Source: Hemerocallis citrina (Eukaryota; Streptophyta; Magnoliopsida; Asparagales; Asphodelaceae). Taken from it: a stretch of DNA of 64,000 nucleotides. The notes beneath the pieces were generated by a model. That model made no database searches. It was given only the letters and a program-made list of their open reading frames with translations, and had not been told where the DNA came from. The position numbers and the translations under genes were made by a program. The first letter of the stretch is position 1; each line of letters begins with the position of its first letter. Of this stretch, positions 1 to 10,235 are shown one piece after another. Location: contig CM030367.1 in assembly GCA_017893485.1 (NCBI GenBank), forward strand, positions 139,774,774 to 139,838,773, given 5' to 3'.

Positions 1-47
<47 letters not shown>
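1..47. repeat. (TA)n microsatellite
   Basis: The window opens in an uninterrupted TA dinucleotide run that continues beyond the left edge. It lies inside the right-hand part of a large LTR. Confidence 0.97.
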
Positions 48-50
<3 letters not shown>

Positions 51-2287
51 CTGGGATGTTACACTAACGGTAGATTCCAGGACTGGAATCTGTACTCGTA
101 GAATGTCTAAACCTTGATTTTGTTACCGTAGTAGAATTTTCATAAGAGTGATCGAACCCTATATTGATGAGTACGATAAGGGCTTGCCCTCAGACCTATG
201 TATTATGGGATACATAGAATCCGGATAAGTATACATTAGTGTCATCGTAGTGTAAATGTCTGCATTAGGTATTAAGTCATATCATACACTGACACGACTA
301 GGATAGTCACTTTTCCTGTTTGCATTCAAGTTTGTGTTTGCTAAAGTAGAAGAATCATTGTATTATAGCATTGTGTCAGTTGTATGCAACTGACGTGCCC
401 ACAGTTTTCTAGTTGCTGGACTGGATTCGGTATGGACTTGAAGTCACTATTCTGAGTCGTTATAAGATTGAAGAATTTTCATATTTGTGATTGTATTGTA
501 TTCGCTTAATTCCACTATGCTGTTGGAAAGAACATGTTGTAAATAAAAATTTTAAACTCCTTGTAAAATTGTACGAAGTTGATGTAACACCCCGAATTCC
601 AAATAAGAATGAATTCGAGATTCCACAGGATCTTTACCTTACTTCGTTCAATTTTACAAGGAATTGAAAGCTTTTTCAATAGTACATCAGAGTTCATTTA
701 CACTTGGTTTTTACACAGCGGAAGAAATAAAGATTACAACATTTGAAAACAAAATATAACTTGTACAACTTCATAAATTGAGTCATCGATTGCATCATAT
801 TATTTTTACTCCTTCAAGAATAGTCCATTACATGCATGTCAATCTGTGGGCACGTCAGTTACTTATAACTAACGAAATGTTATACTCGACTATCCTCCCT
901 ATGCCGGGAATAGTATAACGATCTCATTACTTTAATAAAAACACAATAGTTGAATGAATAATAAAGTGTTAAAGTGGCTACGCTAAACACGTAAGTGTAT
1001 GTCAGGCTTTAATGCCTAATTCACACATTTTTATACTAGGATGACACTAATACACACTTATTCAGATTCTATGCATCCCATACTACATAGGTCCGAGGGC
1101 AAGCGCCTACGATCTTCACAATACAGGGCTCGATCCCTCGCCATGAAACTACCCAATAGCAAGAACAAGGTTCAGGCATTCCATAAGTACGGATCCCAGC
1201 CCCAGAGTACACTGCCCGGCTGTTATACAGACTCCTCGTCGTGCGAATCCCCCGCAAGTGCCACTCTAGCCCCGGTATACGTATATACACTGGGGAACGA
1301 AAAACTATCTGTCCGACTATTCATGATCCCGGAGTACACCGCTCGATCAATCATTATAATCCCGGATTTCAAAAATAAACTCGTCCCCATCGGAGCAACC
1401 ACAGTCCCAGAGTACACTGCCCAACTGGGTCTATAGTTCCGAAGTACATCGCCTGACTATATAGAGTGCCCCACTTACATTTGCCCAGGTTTACTACACT
1501 TCACTTAAGTGCCTAACTCTTAATGTTCAAGACATGAATAATCTTTCAAGCCTAGAATTAGTATCACCTATTACCGGACTTAATCAACATCCACCGTGAT
1601 AGCTCCATGGAAAATCTCAAAATATAATAATCATTTCATTCAAAATTGCCGGTATACGAGGACTTACTAACTCTAAATTCAAATTTCTCATGTACGAGAA
1701 TAATGGGTATTCACACCCTTTCAATAATCATGCCTATGCCTCCAACTTATTTATGATTCAACTTAGTATTTATTCATGCCTTTTTAAACATAGACAAATG
1801 GTCTCTATCTCAAAAGAATTCAACATTATAAACTTATATAAGCAATTGAATCAAATTCCTATCTCAACATGAGTGTTTGTTCAATAATATTCATTTCAAG
1901 AACACAATTTCGCTACATGATTTATTACAACAAAATCTAAGTCATCACAATGTCTTTGTTCATTATAAAATATTTTTTAAACAAGATATAAGTGTAATTC
2001 CTCAAAAGATCACTTCACGAAATATACTAGAATTCTATTCTCATGATTTTCATTTCTTTTTATACTTCAAATTATACAAGCAACCTATCTTCTAATATTT
2101 TCATTATACTTTATATCCATAATCCAATTTAATTAGAGCTTCATTGCATAAAGAAAAATCCATTTCATATTCATAATCAGTTTCAGTAAAATTTTCATTT
2201 CACATCTATACTTAGTTTCGATTAAATCCCTTTAGAAAAATATCAATTCATTGAAAGAATAAGAAAACAACAAAAAAAAAAATAAAA

Positions 2288-2375
2288 AGGTGCTTCCAGG
2301 TTTCGAACCCATGACCCCAGACTGAAACCGCACAGAGCTTAAGCACAACTCGCCGACCACTAGTCCAAGTGGACT
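2288..2375 (-). other. tRNA-like module 1 in LTR 583-3870
   Basis: Read on the minus strand, an A-box-like TGGACTAGTGGT (2357-2368) is followed about 50 bp later by a B-box-like GGTTCGAAACC (2299-2309). This is the spacing and order of a pol III internal promoter in a tRNA. There is no clean cloverleaf or acceptor stem, so it is a tRNA-derived or SINE-like relic rather than a tRNA gene. Confidence 0.5.
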
Positions 2376-2460
2376 TTGGTGTTCAAATGCCTCGATAAAA
2401 ACCCTTTATGTTCACTCTGGCTTCGGGTGAATTTTAAAACAAGAAAAATTTATATACTTG

Positions 2461-2535
2461 GGCATAACGGGTTTCGAACCCAGGCCCAAAGGGAAACCAG
2501 CGCAACACTTAGACCACTAGGCCAAGTGCGCCTAT
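2461..2535 (-). other. tRNA-like module 2 in LTR 583-3870
   Basis: On the minus strand TTGGCCTAGTGGTCT (2511-2525) resembles the D-arm and A box of plant Ser/Leu tRNAs. GGGTTCGAAACCC (2469-2481) is a perfect T-arm stem-loop and B box. The module sits about 165 bp from module 1, and the same pair recurs in sister LTRs. Confidence 0.55.
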
Positions 2536-2725
2536 CGATATGTAGTCTCTTCATATATTTTTATTCCAACTTTCTATTATTCCACTATTTCACAAAAATC
2601 GATTCTCTAATTGTTCTAATCTTTTATTAGGCTGAAATTACTTCATATAAACTAAGTTTACTTTCTACAGTAACTCAATGATTTTGTTATTGTTTTTGGT
2701 GTGAGAAGAGAAGAGAAATAGTGGG

Positions 2726-2735
2726 CTATTTATAG
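2726..2735 (-). promoter_or_regulatory. TATA box of LTR 583-3870
   Basis: The palindrome-like CTATAAATAG on the minus strand lies about 1.1 kb from the sense 5' end, followed downstream by a pyrimidine-rich leader. In sister copies the TATA motif is only about 550 bp in, so this copy has a longer upstream region. Confidence 0.45.
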
Positions 2736-3932
2736 GTCTAGGCTAGGGTCTAATGTGCAAAATTCTACATCCTAATAACTCCCCCATTTAACATAATTAA
2801 AACTTCCAGTCAAAAAATAACCCCTCTCAAGCCTTAACACTCCTCATTTAATCTCTCTCTTTAGTACTCTAAAACTTAACCCCCACTCTAACTCACATCC
2901 ATTCCTTCCTTTCTTCATGTCAAACTGGTCACTGTTGTCCAAGTGAAATCCGGTCATACTCCAAGCATATGCACATATGCACTTTACAACCAAATTCAAA
3001 ACCATAACACACACTTAGTCCACTTATGAACCAAATGTTTATACACATTAATTCACTTAATCACCACATTAAGTTTCCGAACCATAACAGCACCCTCCAC
3101 TTTACACTAATCATTTATACAGTAATTACATATTAAATTCACTAACAGTCACTTTATATTACTATTTCATATAATACTAGCAATCATATAAACTATACAT
3201 TATATACTACTATTCATTTATTATTTATATATATGCCATCATGGGTAATTTCTTTTATACAACCAGCACAACCATTCTCCATATATATCATATATATAAT
3301 TATACTCTTGAAAATTATGGGGTGTCACACGCACTCCGAAATTTATTTTGAAAAACAAATGTGCTTAAGTATGTTTACCAAAAATACGTGCGTCGCACGC
3401 AAAACATGAAAATGCGAAATTTGTCTTTATCAACGAAAAAATGTTAAAGATGATAAAATACAATATAAGAAAAATATTTATTAATTTTTATATATTCTAT
3501 GACGTAATTACTAAGTATGTAGAACACACGTGCGTTTCACGTACAAAAATCATTTTAATCAAAATAGGAAAAAAATGAATTTCCATTAAAAAAATTGATT
3601 TGAATACATAAATTAAATAATTTAAATGCATATAAAATATTGCACGTAGCGGCGAAAACTCATAATCGATACGTGAATCAAAAACACGTAAAAAACCACA
3701 TAAAACTCAGAGATTGAAATTCAATATTTTAGTTAACCCAAATAGAATAAAATGTACAGGAAATATATAAATAGTCGGTAATCAAAATATGTGGTGAAAA
3801 CACGTTACAAAATGCACGTGCGTAACATACAGGGGCAAAATTGTAATTCACAATTTTGCGGGGTATTACAGTTGAAGTAAAAGATCTTGTATTTGCTATG
3901 AATTATCTGTGTCTAGAATTTAGGGTGTTACA

Positions 3933-4233
3933 TTTATAGTTTTGTGGGAGAGCAGTTAGGGAAGGTTTCATAACTGATTTGAATCAATCCATTTGATTCA
4001 GGATTTGAACCATTAATTACCTTCCTGACTATTACGAGATTTGATTACCAACCATAAATGGTTGGTTAATCTCCCTTAATTGGGCTGTAGTTTGTGTGGT
4101 GGGTCAGTGGATGACCCATATTAGTGTTTTGGGCATGTAGTTGTTGTAGAAAGGATTGCTTCGCTCTTTAAGATCTCCGAGATTTATGCGGGGATCACAC
4201 GATCCTGATTAGCCGTTATTTTTGCACACATCA
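3933..4233 (-). mobile_element. 3' LTR fragment of element A
   Basis: About 300 bp align with the outer half of the LTR at 14899-15497, including the block around GATTTGATTACCAACCA. It ends in CACATCA at 4233, which on the minus strand reads TGATGTG, the LTR start. The remainder lies left of the window. Confidence 0.85.
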
Positions 4234-4255
4234 TATGCACCCCCCCCCCACTCCT
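4234..4255 (-). other. Polypurine tract of element A
   Basis: On the minus strand AGGAGTGGGGGGGGGG lies next to the TGATGTG LTR start. Element B has AGGAGTGGGAGG at the matching place. This is the expected plus-strand primer site for reverse transcription. Confidence 0.75.
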
Positions 4256-4399
4256 AGAGGCCATTTCTAATGACCTTCGAGGAATACATAACGATTTGTA
4301 AAAATTAGCGGGCATCAACATTCGGTGTCCGAAGTAGTAGGGGTTCGGCTGCCGAGGGTGTATGAGCTTTGACATGCTGACCCTGTTCGCAAACAGTGT

Positions 4400-5345
4400 T
4401 TTACGCCATTTTTTAGAACACCTCGGATGAAAATCCAAGGGACGAGGCTTTCAGAGGTTCATCTTGTCGACTTCCTTCGTTAGTGGCAATTTGCGCCAAT
4501 TTTGAGGGTGCTTCGAATGACAAACCAATGGACGAAGTTGTAGGGTGCTCGGCATGCTGACCCTCCTCCTGAGTTGCGCTTGTTGCCACTTTTGAGAGTG
4601 CCTCGAATGATAATCCGAGGGACGAGAGTGTAGGGTGCGAGTGGCACTTGATGCCACTGAGAGCGCCTCGAATGACAATCCGAGGGATGAGGGTGTAGGG
4701 TGCTTGAGGCGCCAACCCTCTTCTTCAGTGGAATTCTGCTCCACTTTTGAGAATGCCCCGAACGAAAGTCGGAGGGACAAAACTGTAGGGTGCTAGGAAT
4801 GCCGGCCCTCCTCGCAAATGGCACCTTATGCCACTTTTAAGAGCGCATAGAATGATAATCCGAAGGAGGAAGGTGTATGGGGCTCGAGCGGTCAACCCTC
4901 TTTGTCAGTGACGTTTTGCGCCAATTTTGAGGGTGCCTCGAATGACAATCAGAAGGACGATGGTGTAGAGTGTTCGGCGTGCCGACCTTCCTTGCAAATG
5001 GCACTTGATGCCACATTTGCAAGCGCATCGAATGACAATCCAAAGGATGAGGGTGTGGGGAGCTTGAGGCGCCGACCCTCTTTTCGAGTGGAATTTAGTG
5101 CCAATTTTGAGAGTGCTTCGAATGAAAATATGAGGGACGAGGGTGTAAGGTGCTCGAGGCGCCGACCCTCTTCGTCAGTGACATTTTGTGTCACTTTCGA
5201 GAGTGCTTTGAATGCCAATCCAAGAGATGAGTCTGTGGGTAATCCAAACCTCTTGTCAAGTGGCGTTCCGCACCACTTTTGTGGGTGCTTCGAATGATGA
5301 ATCGAGGGTCGAGGCAGTGGGAAATCTGAACCTCTTCCGAGGGTA
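4400..5345. repeat. 90-bp tandem repeat array, about 10 units
   Basis: Units share a core of the form GAGAGTGCCTCGAATGACAA..CCGAGGGACGAGGGTGTAGGGTGCTCG. The GACGAGGGTG-type landmark recurs at 4531, 4621, 4686, 4776, 4866, 4956, 5046, 5136 and 5226: 90-bp spacing with one shortened 65-bp unit, and a diverged unit near 5309. Because 90 is divisible by three, frames stay open through the array on both strands; these are not treated as genes. The array lies just inside the 3' LTR and polypurine tract of A and upstream of an antisense promoter. Confidence 0.92.
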
Positions 5346-5407
5346 GTGATTCTAAGGAGGAAACTTGTTGAATATTCTGAAACTGTCTAGGTTGCAACGT
5401 GGAGGAT

Positions 5408-5560
5408 CACGTGGCTGTGGGTGCACGTAGGTTGTCCTACGTCAAGATTTGCTAGAATTGAAGCATTTTCCCATCATAGCCGTTAGATGGAGGTGGAGGG
5501 TTTGGGATTTTCCACGTCAGCATTGTGGGCATCAAGGAGTCTTCCAAGAAACCTATAAAT
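5408..5560 (+). promoter_or_regulatory. Promoter-like region upstream of A's antisense unit
   Basis: A G-box/ABRE CACGTGGC (5408-5415), an ACGTCA motif (5514-5519) and a TATA box TATAAAT (5554-5560) lie in order on plus. The layout matches that at 25280-25417 in element B. A pyrimidine-rich leader follows. Confidence 0.5.
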
Positions 5561-6561
5561 CTCCCACCTCCTTCAAATGTCTCTGCATACTCTCTTACTA
5601 ACTTCGCGGGTATTTTTCTTCCCTAAATGATCTTTCTTCCATCGAGTTTTTTGGTGAGTACCCGAATGGAAATCCAAGGGTTGAGACTAGATGGAGTTGA
5701 ATTCTTGGATGTAACTTGGGGATATTTAGGTGATCATTTATACGATTCGCAACGTACAATATTACTTGTATGCCAAACCTCTCTTGCTTGTGAAGTTCCT
5801 CAAGTTTTCTTCTAGAATCGGTCAGCCTTCGGTGTGCTTTCGGCATTCATATTCAGTCCTTCTAGCACACGCTGATAGTTAGGGGCAAAAGCAAAGCATG
5901 ACAAAAAAAACCTTCTTCCTCCCAGGAATTAGGTGTAGTTTCTGTTTGAGGTTTTGTGTTCTACTTGCCAACTACGGATAAAAAAAACTCATCTTGTACT
6001 GATTACTCATTTTAATAAAAGAGTTCTTTCTTAATCTTCTGCCTAAACCGTCGTTTGCCCTAGTCTGCATTTTTTTTGTTCAACCCTTAAGACTTTGGTT
6101 TGTTTGGCTACCTTTAGATTGTGTGCTAGACCTCAAGCGGCATAGTCCTGGGATACCGAACTTCATTTACTCCAAAATGAACTGGGTGGGAGGACGTCAT
6201 TACTCAGCTTCGGCTTAAGGCGAGGGAATAAGAGGACGCATCTTCCAAAAATATTTGGGCATCGGTAAGTGTGGTACGGGAGCTGTCCGTTTGAAGGAGA
6301 TGACTCTCGTACCTAGTATGGCCCTGGTAGAGGCTGGGGGTGACATGCATTGTCGGTCGAAGTCCATCCCAAGGCGAATGCTTATGAAGATGGAATTGGA
6401 GAGTCAGGTTCGTCGGGAACTTTCCAAAGCTGGTATTCGAGTCAAGCTTCTCACCCCTGGACATGACAGCTCGAGGGACGAAGCCTTAGAAATTCTGAAT
6501 ATCTAAGAAAATGCGTGATCCGAGGGGCTGGACTTGGTGTTTTTAGCCCACCAGACCCTTG
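5561..6561 (+). other. Leader and unassigned part of A's antisense region
   Basis: This 1-kb stretch lies between the first TATA box and a MITE. Short frames occur (for example 5627-5815 and 6255-6506), but no domain, splice pattern or family match is recognisable. The GC content from 6180 to 6500 resembles coding DNA of the neighbouring antisense gene. It may be a decayed exon. Confidence 0.35.
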
Positions 6562-6569
6562 GTGGTGTT

Positions 6570-7087
6570 TAGCACTGACACGTTTACCCAATACCCGGAC
6601 CCGACCTAGACTCGACATTGAACTGGAATCGACCCGATCTATACAGGTCTGGGTCCGGGTCCGGGTCCTAAAATAAGACCTGATGCACTTTCGGGTCCGG
6701 ATCTGGGTCCGGATCCGCTCAAAATAGAACCGACCCGGACTCGTTAAAAAATACCCCCAAACATATAGAATTTGAATAATAGGGTTATAGGAATATACAT
6801 ATAAAAGTAATTGTTAAAGATAGATATGTAAATATAATATTAATTTATGTACTTAAGTGTAAAAATTGTTAGAATCGTAGGGTATCGGGTGCAAAAATAC
6901 TTAGGTGCAAATATTTATTCTCTACTACCCGACCTGACGGGTAATTTTTTTTTACTAGGACCCAGACCTGGATCCAGACCCGGTTCTTGCAAGTCCGGGT
7001 CCGGGTCCAGGTCCAATTTTTGGACCCGTGAGGTACCGGGTCCGGGTAGTGGAGGACCCAACCCGATAGGACCCAATACCAGCTCTA
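6570..7087. mobile_element. Non-autonomous hAT-type MITE, 518 bp
   Basis: The element is flanked by a perfect 8-bp TSD, GTGGTGTT, at 6562-6569 and 7088-7095. Its ends are short imperfect inverted repeats (TAGCACTG.. and ..CCAGCTCTA). Subterminal DNA is packed with GGGTCCGGGTCC-type motifs on the left and right in both orientations, as in many plant hAT elements. There is no transposase. It interrupts the upstream part of A's antisense gene. Confidence 0.85.
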
Positions 7088-7170
7088 GTGGTGTTATTGT
7101 CATGTGCGAGCTACGTCGGTTTGAGGGAATTGAGGCGTATATTCTCCTTCACATGGTGGTCATGTGTGAG

Positions 7171-7240
7171 CCACGTGGAGAGCCGTGATTTTGCCACGTG
7201 GTCATTGTGGTTAACTAGGAGTCTCTCCCCATCTATATAA
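7171..7240 (+). promoter_or_regulatory. Twin G-box plus TATA promoter of A's antisense ORF
   Basis: Two CCACGTGG palindromes (7171-7178 and 7194-7201) precede TATATAA (7234-7240). A pyrimidine-rich leader follows and an ATG lies at 7309. Perfect G-boxes bind bZIP and bHLH factors in plants. Confidence 0.6.
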
Positions 7241-7308
7241 TCCTCCCCCCGACTTTAATTCCTTGCTTTATTTTCTCTTTCTTCTAATTTCTAGCCCTCA
7301 TTTCTAGT

Positions 7309-8696
7309 ATGACTCTTCCCCTTTCAGCGGCTTTCCCAGCAGTTCTTGACAACATTCACGGTAGGTCATTTAGAACTTTTGTGAGCATGACTATGGTTCG
7401 GTCGAGCGAGTTAGCTAGCATTTCGGGGTGCCCAGAAGTGGAGAGGGTAGAAGATGAGGATTCCTTGGCATTAACAGAGGGTTAGGAACAAGGAGTTGTG
7501 TCGTTATAGGTTCCGACCGTCTGGGTCTATCTTGATGAGTTGGAAGATCATGTCACCCATGGTGTACATCATTCGTCACCGGGACCAGGGGTCGAAGCTG
7601 ACGATGTCGTGAGCACTTTGGAAAAAGGTGTTCTCCATAGAATCTGAGACATGTATTTCATCCCTCCGGAATATGAGCTTATGCTCCCCAGTCCGGGTCA
7701 TCGAGTGACTAACTGCCTTGCCGCTTGGTACTGCATTTTTCCCGTATATGAATTCATCTTCGAGCTTTGGCTTCTGATGCACCCTTTCAATTAAGGATAT
7801 ACTTAACTGGGCTGGTGTCAGTCTCATGCAGATCGGCCCAAATTCTTGGAAGCAGATGATCAGCTTGATCATTCTATGTCGAGGGGCCGAAGTTACCCTG
7901 AAGCTCAAGCATTTCTATTTCTGTATAGGCCTGTGCAAGGTCCAGAAGATCGATGTTCTGTGTTTCTTGTCACCGAGGACAGAAAGGATGGTGGTCTTCG
8001 GACACCCCGACTCCATCAAGTACTGAAAATCCCGGTTCTTGGTCGTCCGTAGTCCTGAGTGATGGGATATCCCAACCAAGTGGGTGTAGATGTACCCAAG
8101 CATAGGGCGCCAAAGGAGAGTGAATTCTCGCCTGAGGAGAATTCGGAGCTCAACCGGACTTTTGCCGAAGGAAGTGTCGACTGGCCGTCAGTTTCAGAGG
8201 ATGTGTTAGCAGATTGTGGGCTTAGCTCGGACGACCCTAGAATGTTCTTTTATTTTAGCTATTTATCGTTATCTTCTTTTGAACCACATCTCTTTTTTAG
8301 GTATGTTGACTAATGAAATGCTTAAGGAGTGTCGGGCTATATTAGGGCAAAGAAACGAACGTCTGAACCCCTTGCCTCTGAGGGGCCTCTTTCTAAAAAG
8401 GAAACGAGGTTGTCTAGGAAGGAGGTGGTGTCGAATCCTCTGGCCTCTAATCAAAAGACTGTTGCAGTTCTCGCCGAATCAACCTCGGCGGGAGAGGTCT
8501 GGACATCCGCATGGTCCATCTAGGAGACAGACTCGCTCATCAATCGGCTAAATTCTTTGCAGGTGATTGAGCACCTCGCCACTCCTCCTGATATGGAAAA
8601 ACTGAAGGATGAGCCGCTCTACGAGATCTACGCCCAATGGTCTCCGATCGCGGTCCTCGTAAGAGATTTATCTTAGTGTGCTTTCACAGTACATTG

Positions 8697-8759
<63 letters not shown>

Positions 8760-8829
8760 TCTACGCCCAATGGTCTCCGATCGCGGTCCTCGTAAGAGAT
8801 TTATCTTAGTGTGCTTTCACAGTACATTG

Positions 8830-8893
<64 letters not shown>

Positions 8894-9430
8894 CGAAAAT
8901 TTCGTTCCTTGGTAGGTGGCCCAAGATGGGGTTGAGATGAAGAGAAGGGCAGACGCCCGCCTTCGGCGAACCTAAGTTATAGAGGCGAGCGAAAAGAAGA
9001 TAATTAGGAGAAATATCCAGCTCTACCAGTGGGGTAAAGGAGTTTAAGGACAAGATGAAGAAGGGGAAGAGGTCTCGGGAGGAGCTGGAGAAGGAGAAGA
9101 CAGCCCTGGAGGGGCTTAAGCTGGCTTGGGAGGCCCAGGAGAAGGTGTTAGTGGCCGAGCACGATGATGCCATCAACCGCTTGATCCGCACCTTGGATGA
9201 GGGCTATGACCTCGCTCTCAAGGACATCATGCGGATGTATGAGGTGTTGAACTTAAAGGCATCTTATTGGACATGGAGGAGGGGATGAGCCTTCAGACAA
9301 AGAGCGCTCCCCCTTCAATGAAGACCCCGAAACCAAAGCAGAACACATCGTTGTAGATGCGTATAGAGAGATGAGTCATTGTCACCTAAGCAGTAGATTT
9401 AGGATTTTTTCGTTCTTATCTTTTGCCTAA
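7309..9430 (+). pseudogene. Antisense ORF of element A (Transposase_28-like), decayed
   Basis: The first ATG after the promoter opens a region related to the putative gypsy-type transposon proteins found as extra ORFs in Tat-lineage elements. A segment around 7650-8060 carries motifs of the type PPEYELMLPSPG, with traces of the following conserved helices. Several stops (for example after 7480 and in 7790-7810) and frame changes break it. A likely intron acceptor (TTTTTTTAG, about 8300) precedes a basic exon (8329-8523). A further segment (9055-9288, KKGKRSREELEKEK..) is a coiled coil. A 133-bp duplication with TA runs sits between exons. The gene converges on pol of A; its 3' end carries the GACTGGCCACC motif (9436-9446) shared with element B. 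Function of this protein class is unknown. Confidence 0.7.
8624..8891. repeat. Duplicated 77-bp segment, each copy followed by a TA run
   Basis: Bases 8624-8700 are repeated identically at 8757-8833. Each copy leads into a (TA)n run (8701-8756 and about 8834-8891), giving a 133-bp offset. Identity inside an old decayed element implies a very recent duplication or an assembly artefact at the TA run. Confidence 0.93.
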
Positions 9431-9435
9431 TGGCG

Positions 9436-9500
9436 GACTGGCCACCCCCCCCCCCCCCCCTTCCCCCCATGTATCCACTTTCTGAATGAATGAATCTTTT
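9436..9500 (+). terminator. Putative 3'-end region of A's antisense gene
   Basis: GACTGGCCACC is followed by a 16-C run (9445-9460) and then TTTCTGAATGAATGAATC. Element B has ACTGGCCACCGC, TTTCTGATTACTTAATGAA at the same position (27772-27810), and element C carries a related motif on minus. The conserved motif marks a probable 3' UTR/polyadenylation region. Confidence 0.45.
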
Positions 9501-9539
9501 TGTCGAGTCCCAAATGTTTCTCCGTTTGTTAGTTTTTAG

Positions 9540-9960
9540 CGAAGTTTCTATTGTCATGTTTTCGAAAGACAATCCAAGGGACGAGTTTTCTAGAAGAAGA
9601 GGGGGACACAAGTCTCTGAAGTTGGCGTTTCCTAGTGCTTTTGTGCCAAATCGGTTGTTTTGAATGTTAATCCGAGCCTTCTGGTATTTTCTGCCGCTTT
9701 AGAGAGTATCTTGGATGAGAATCCAAGGTCCGAGGCCGAGGAGGATCTGAATACAATCTCAAGTGGAGTTTTTTCTACACCTTTTGAGAGTACCTTGAAT
9801 GAAAATCCGAGGTCTGAGGCCGTGGACTTGTCCGAACCTCTTCTCAAGTGGTGTTTCTCACCACTTAAGGACTTGTTCGAACCTGTTCTCAAGTGGCTTT
9901 TCACCACTTTTTTAGAGTAACTCAAATGAAAATCCGAGTCTGAGGCCAAGGTGAAACAAA
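9540..9960. repeat. Degenerate repeats between pol and antisense gene of A
   Basis: Several copies of a unit containing GAATGAAAATCCGAGG and CTCAAGTGGTGTTTCTCACC occur at roughly 80-bp spacing, with truncated copies. The core resembles that of the 90-bp array at 4400-5345, so the same repeat family occupies both flanks of A's antisense gene. Confidence 0.7.
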
Positions 9961-10024
9961 ACATTAGGCGATTAATTAGAAAAGAATCACAAATTTCATG
10001 ATCTTTTATTTGCCTATTGGAAAA

Positions 10025-10225
10025 ATAAACTTGAGTGATGGGATATCCCCACTGAGTGGGTGTACAATATACCCAACCGTAGGGCACCGAAGGAGAGTGA
10101 TTTATCGCCTAAGGAGAATTTGGAGCTCGACCAGTTTTTTTCCGAAGGAAGTGTCGAGTGGCTATCGGTTTTGGAGGATGTGTTGGCAGATTGCGGAATT
10201 AGCTCAGCCGCTTAGGTTGGTTCCT
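10025..10225 (+). pseudogene. Duplicated fragment of A's antisense ORF
   Basis: About 190 bp (GAGTGATGGGATATCCC through GATGTGTTGGCAGATTGC) repeats 8056-8220 with substitutions. The fragment stands alone at the 3' end of pol and includes stop codons. It occupies the space where integrase should begin, so a rearrangement joined it to the truncated pol. Confidence 0.75.
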
Positions 10226-10235
10226 CCAGTAAGAC

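Larger units (their letters stand above)
583..3870 (-). mobile_element. Solo-LTR-like element, 3,288 bp, 3.3-kb family
   Basis: The element begins TGTAACACCCC at 583 and ends GGGTATTACA at 3870. It is flanked by a perfect 5-bp TSD, GTTGA, at 578-582 and 3871-3875. Sequence shared with the other copies places its sense strand on minus. It contains no credible gene; the open frames at 1041-1436 are incidental. Internal landmarks are a minus-strand TATA motif (CTATAAATAG, 2726-2735), two tRNA-like modules (2288-2375 and 2461-2535) and a paired ACGTG motif near its sense-strand 5' end (3801-3820). One long LTR with no internal region points to a solo LTR. A Del/Tekay-type chromovirus is a possible source because that group has LTRs of this length, but this is unproven. 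Confidence 0.88.
1..3932 (+). mobile_element. Right end of an outer 3.3-kb-family LTR, split by a nested copy
   Basis: Bases 1-582 plus 3871-3932 form about 640 bp of the 3' part of a TGTAACACCC-family LTR in plus orientation, ending GGGTGTTACA at 3932. It shares the stretch CCTTGTAAAATTGTACGAAG with the copies at 32996-36334 and 50907-54210 (there on the minus strand). It also shares a block around 165-225 (ACGATAAGGGCTTGC..GACCTATGTA) with 54330-54375. The LTR is inserted in the 3' LTR of gypsy element A, whose sequence resumes at 3933. Its left end and TSD lie outside the window. Confidence 0.8.

Noticed and set aside
1041..1436. 131-codon plus-strand frame
   Set aside because: It lies inside the non-coding 3.3-kb LTR and is not conserved in the sister copies at 33400-33800 and 51300-51700.
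2461..2535. Functional tRNA gene
   Set aside because: A- and B-box-like motifs are present but no acceptor stem or clean anticodon arm could be drawn, and the module is part of a repeated LTR.
4184..5397. Overlapping open frames of 60-130 codons on both strands
   Set aside because: They follow the 90-bp repeat, exist in several frames at once and show no domain or start context.
6847..7188. 113-codon Gly/Pro/Arg-rich frame
   Set aside because: It is read from GGGTCC-rich subterminal repeats of the hAT MITE and crosses its boundary.
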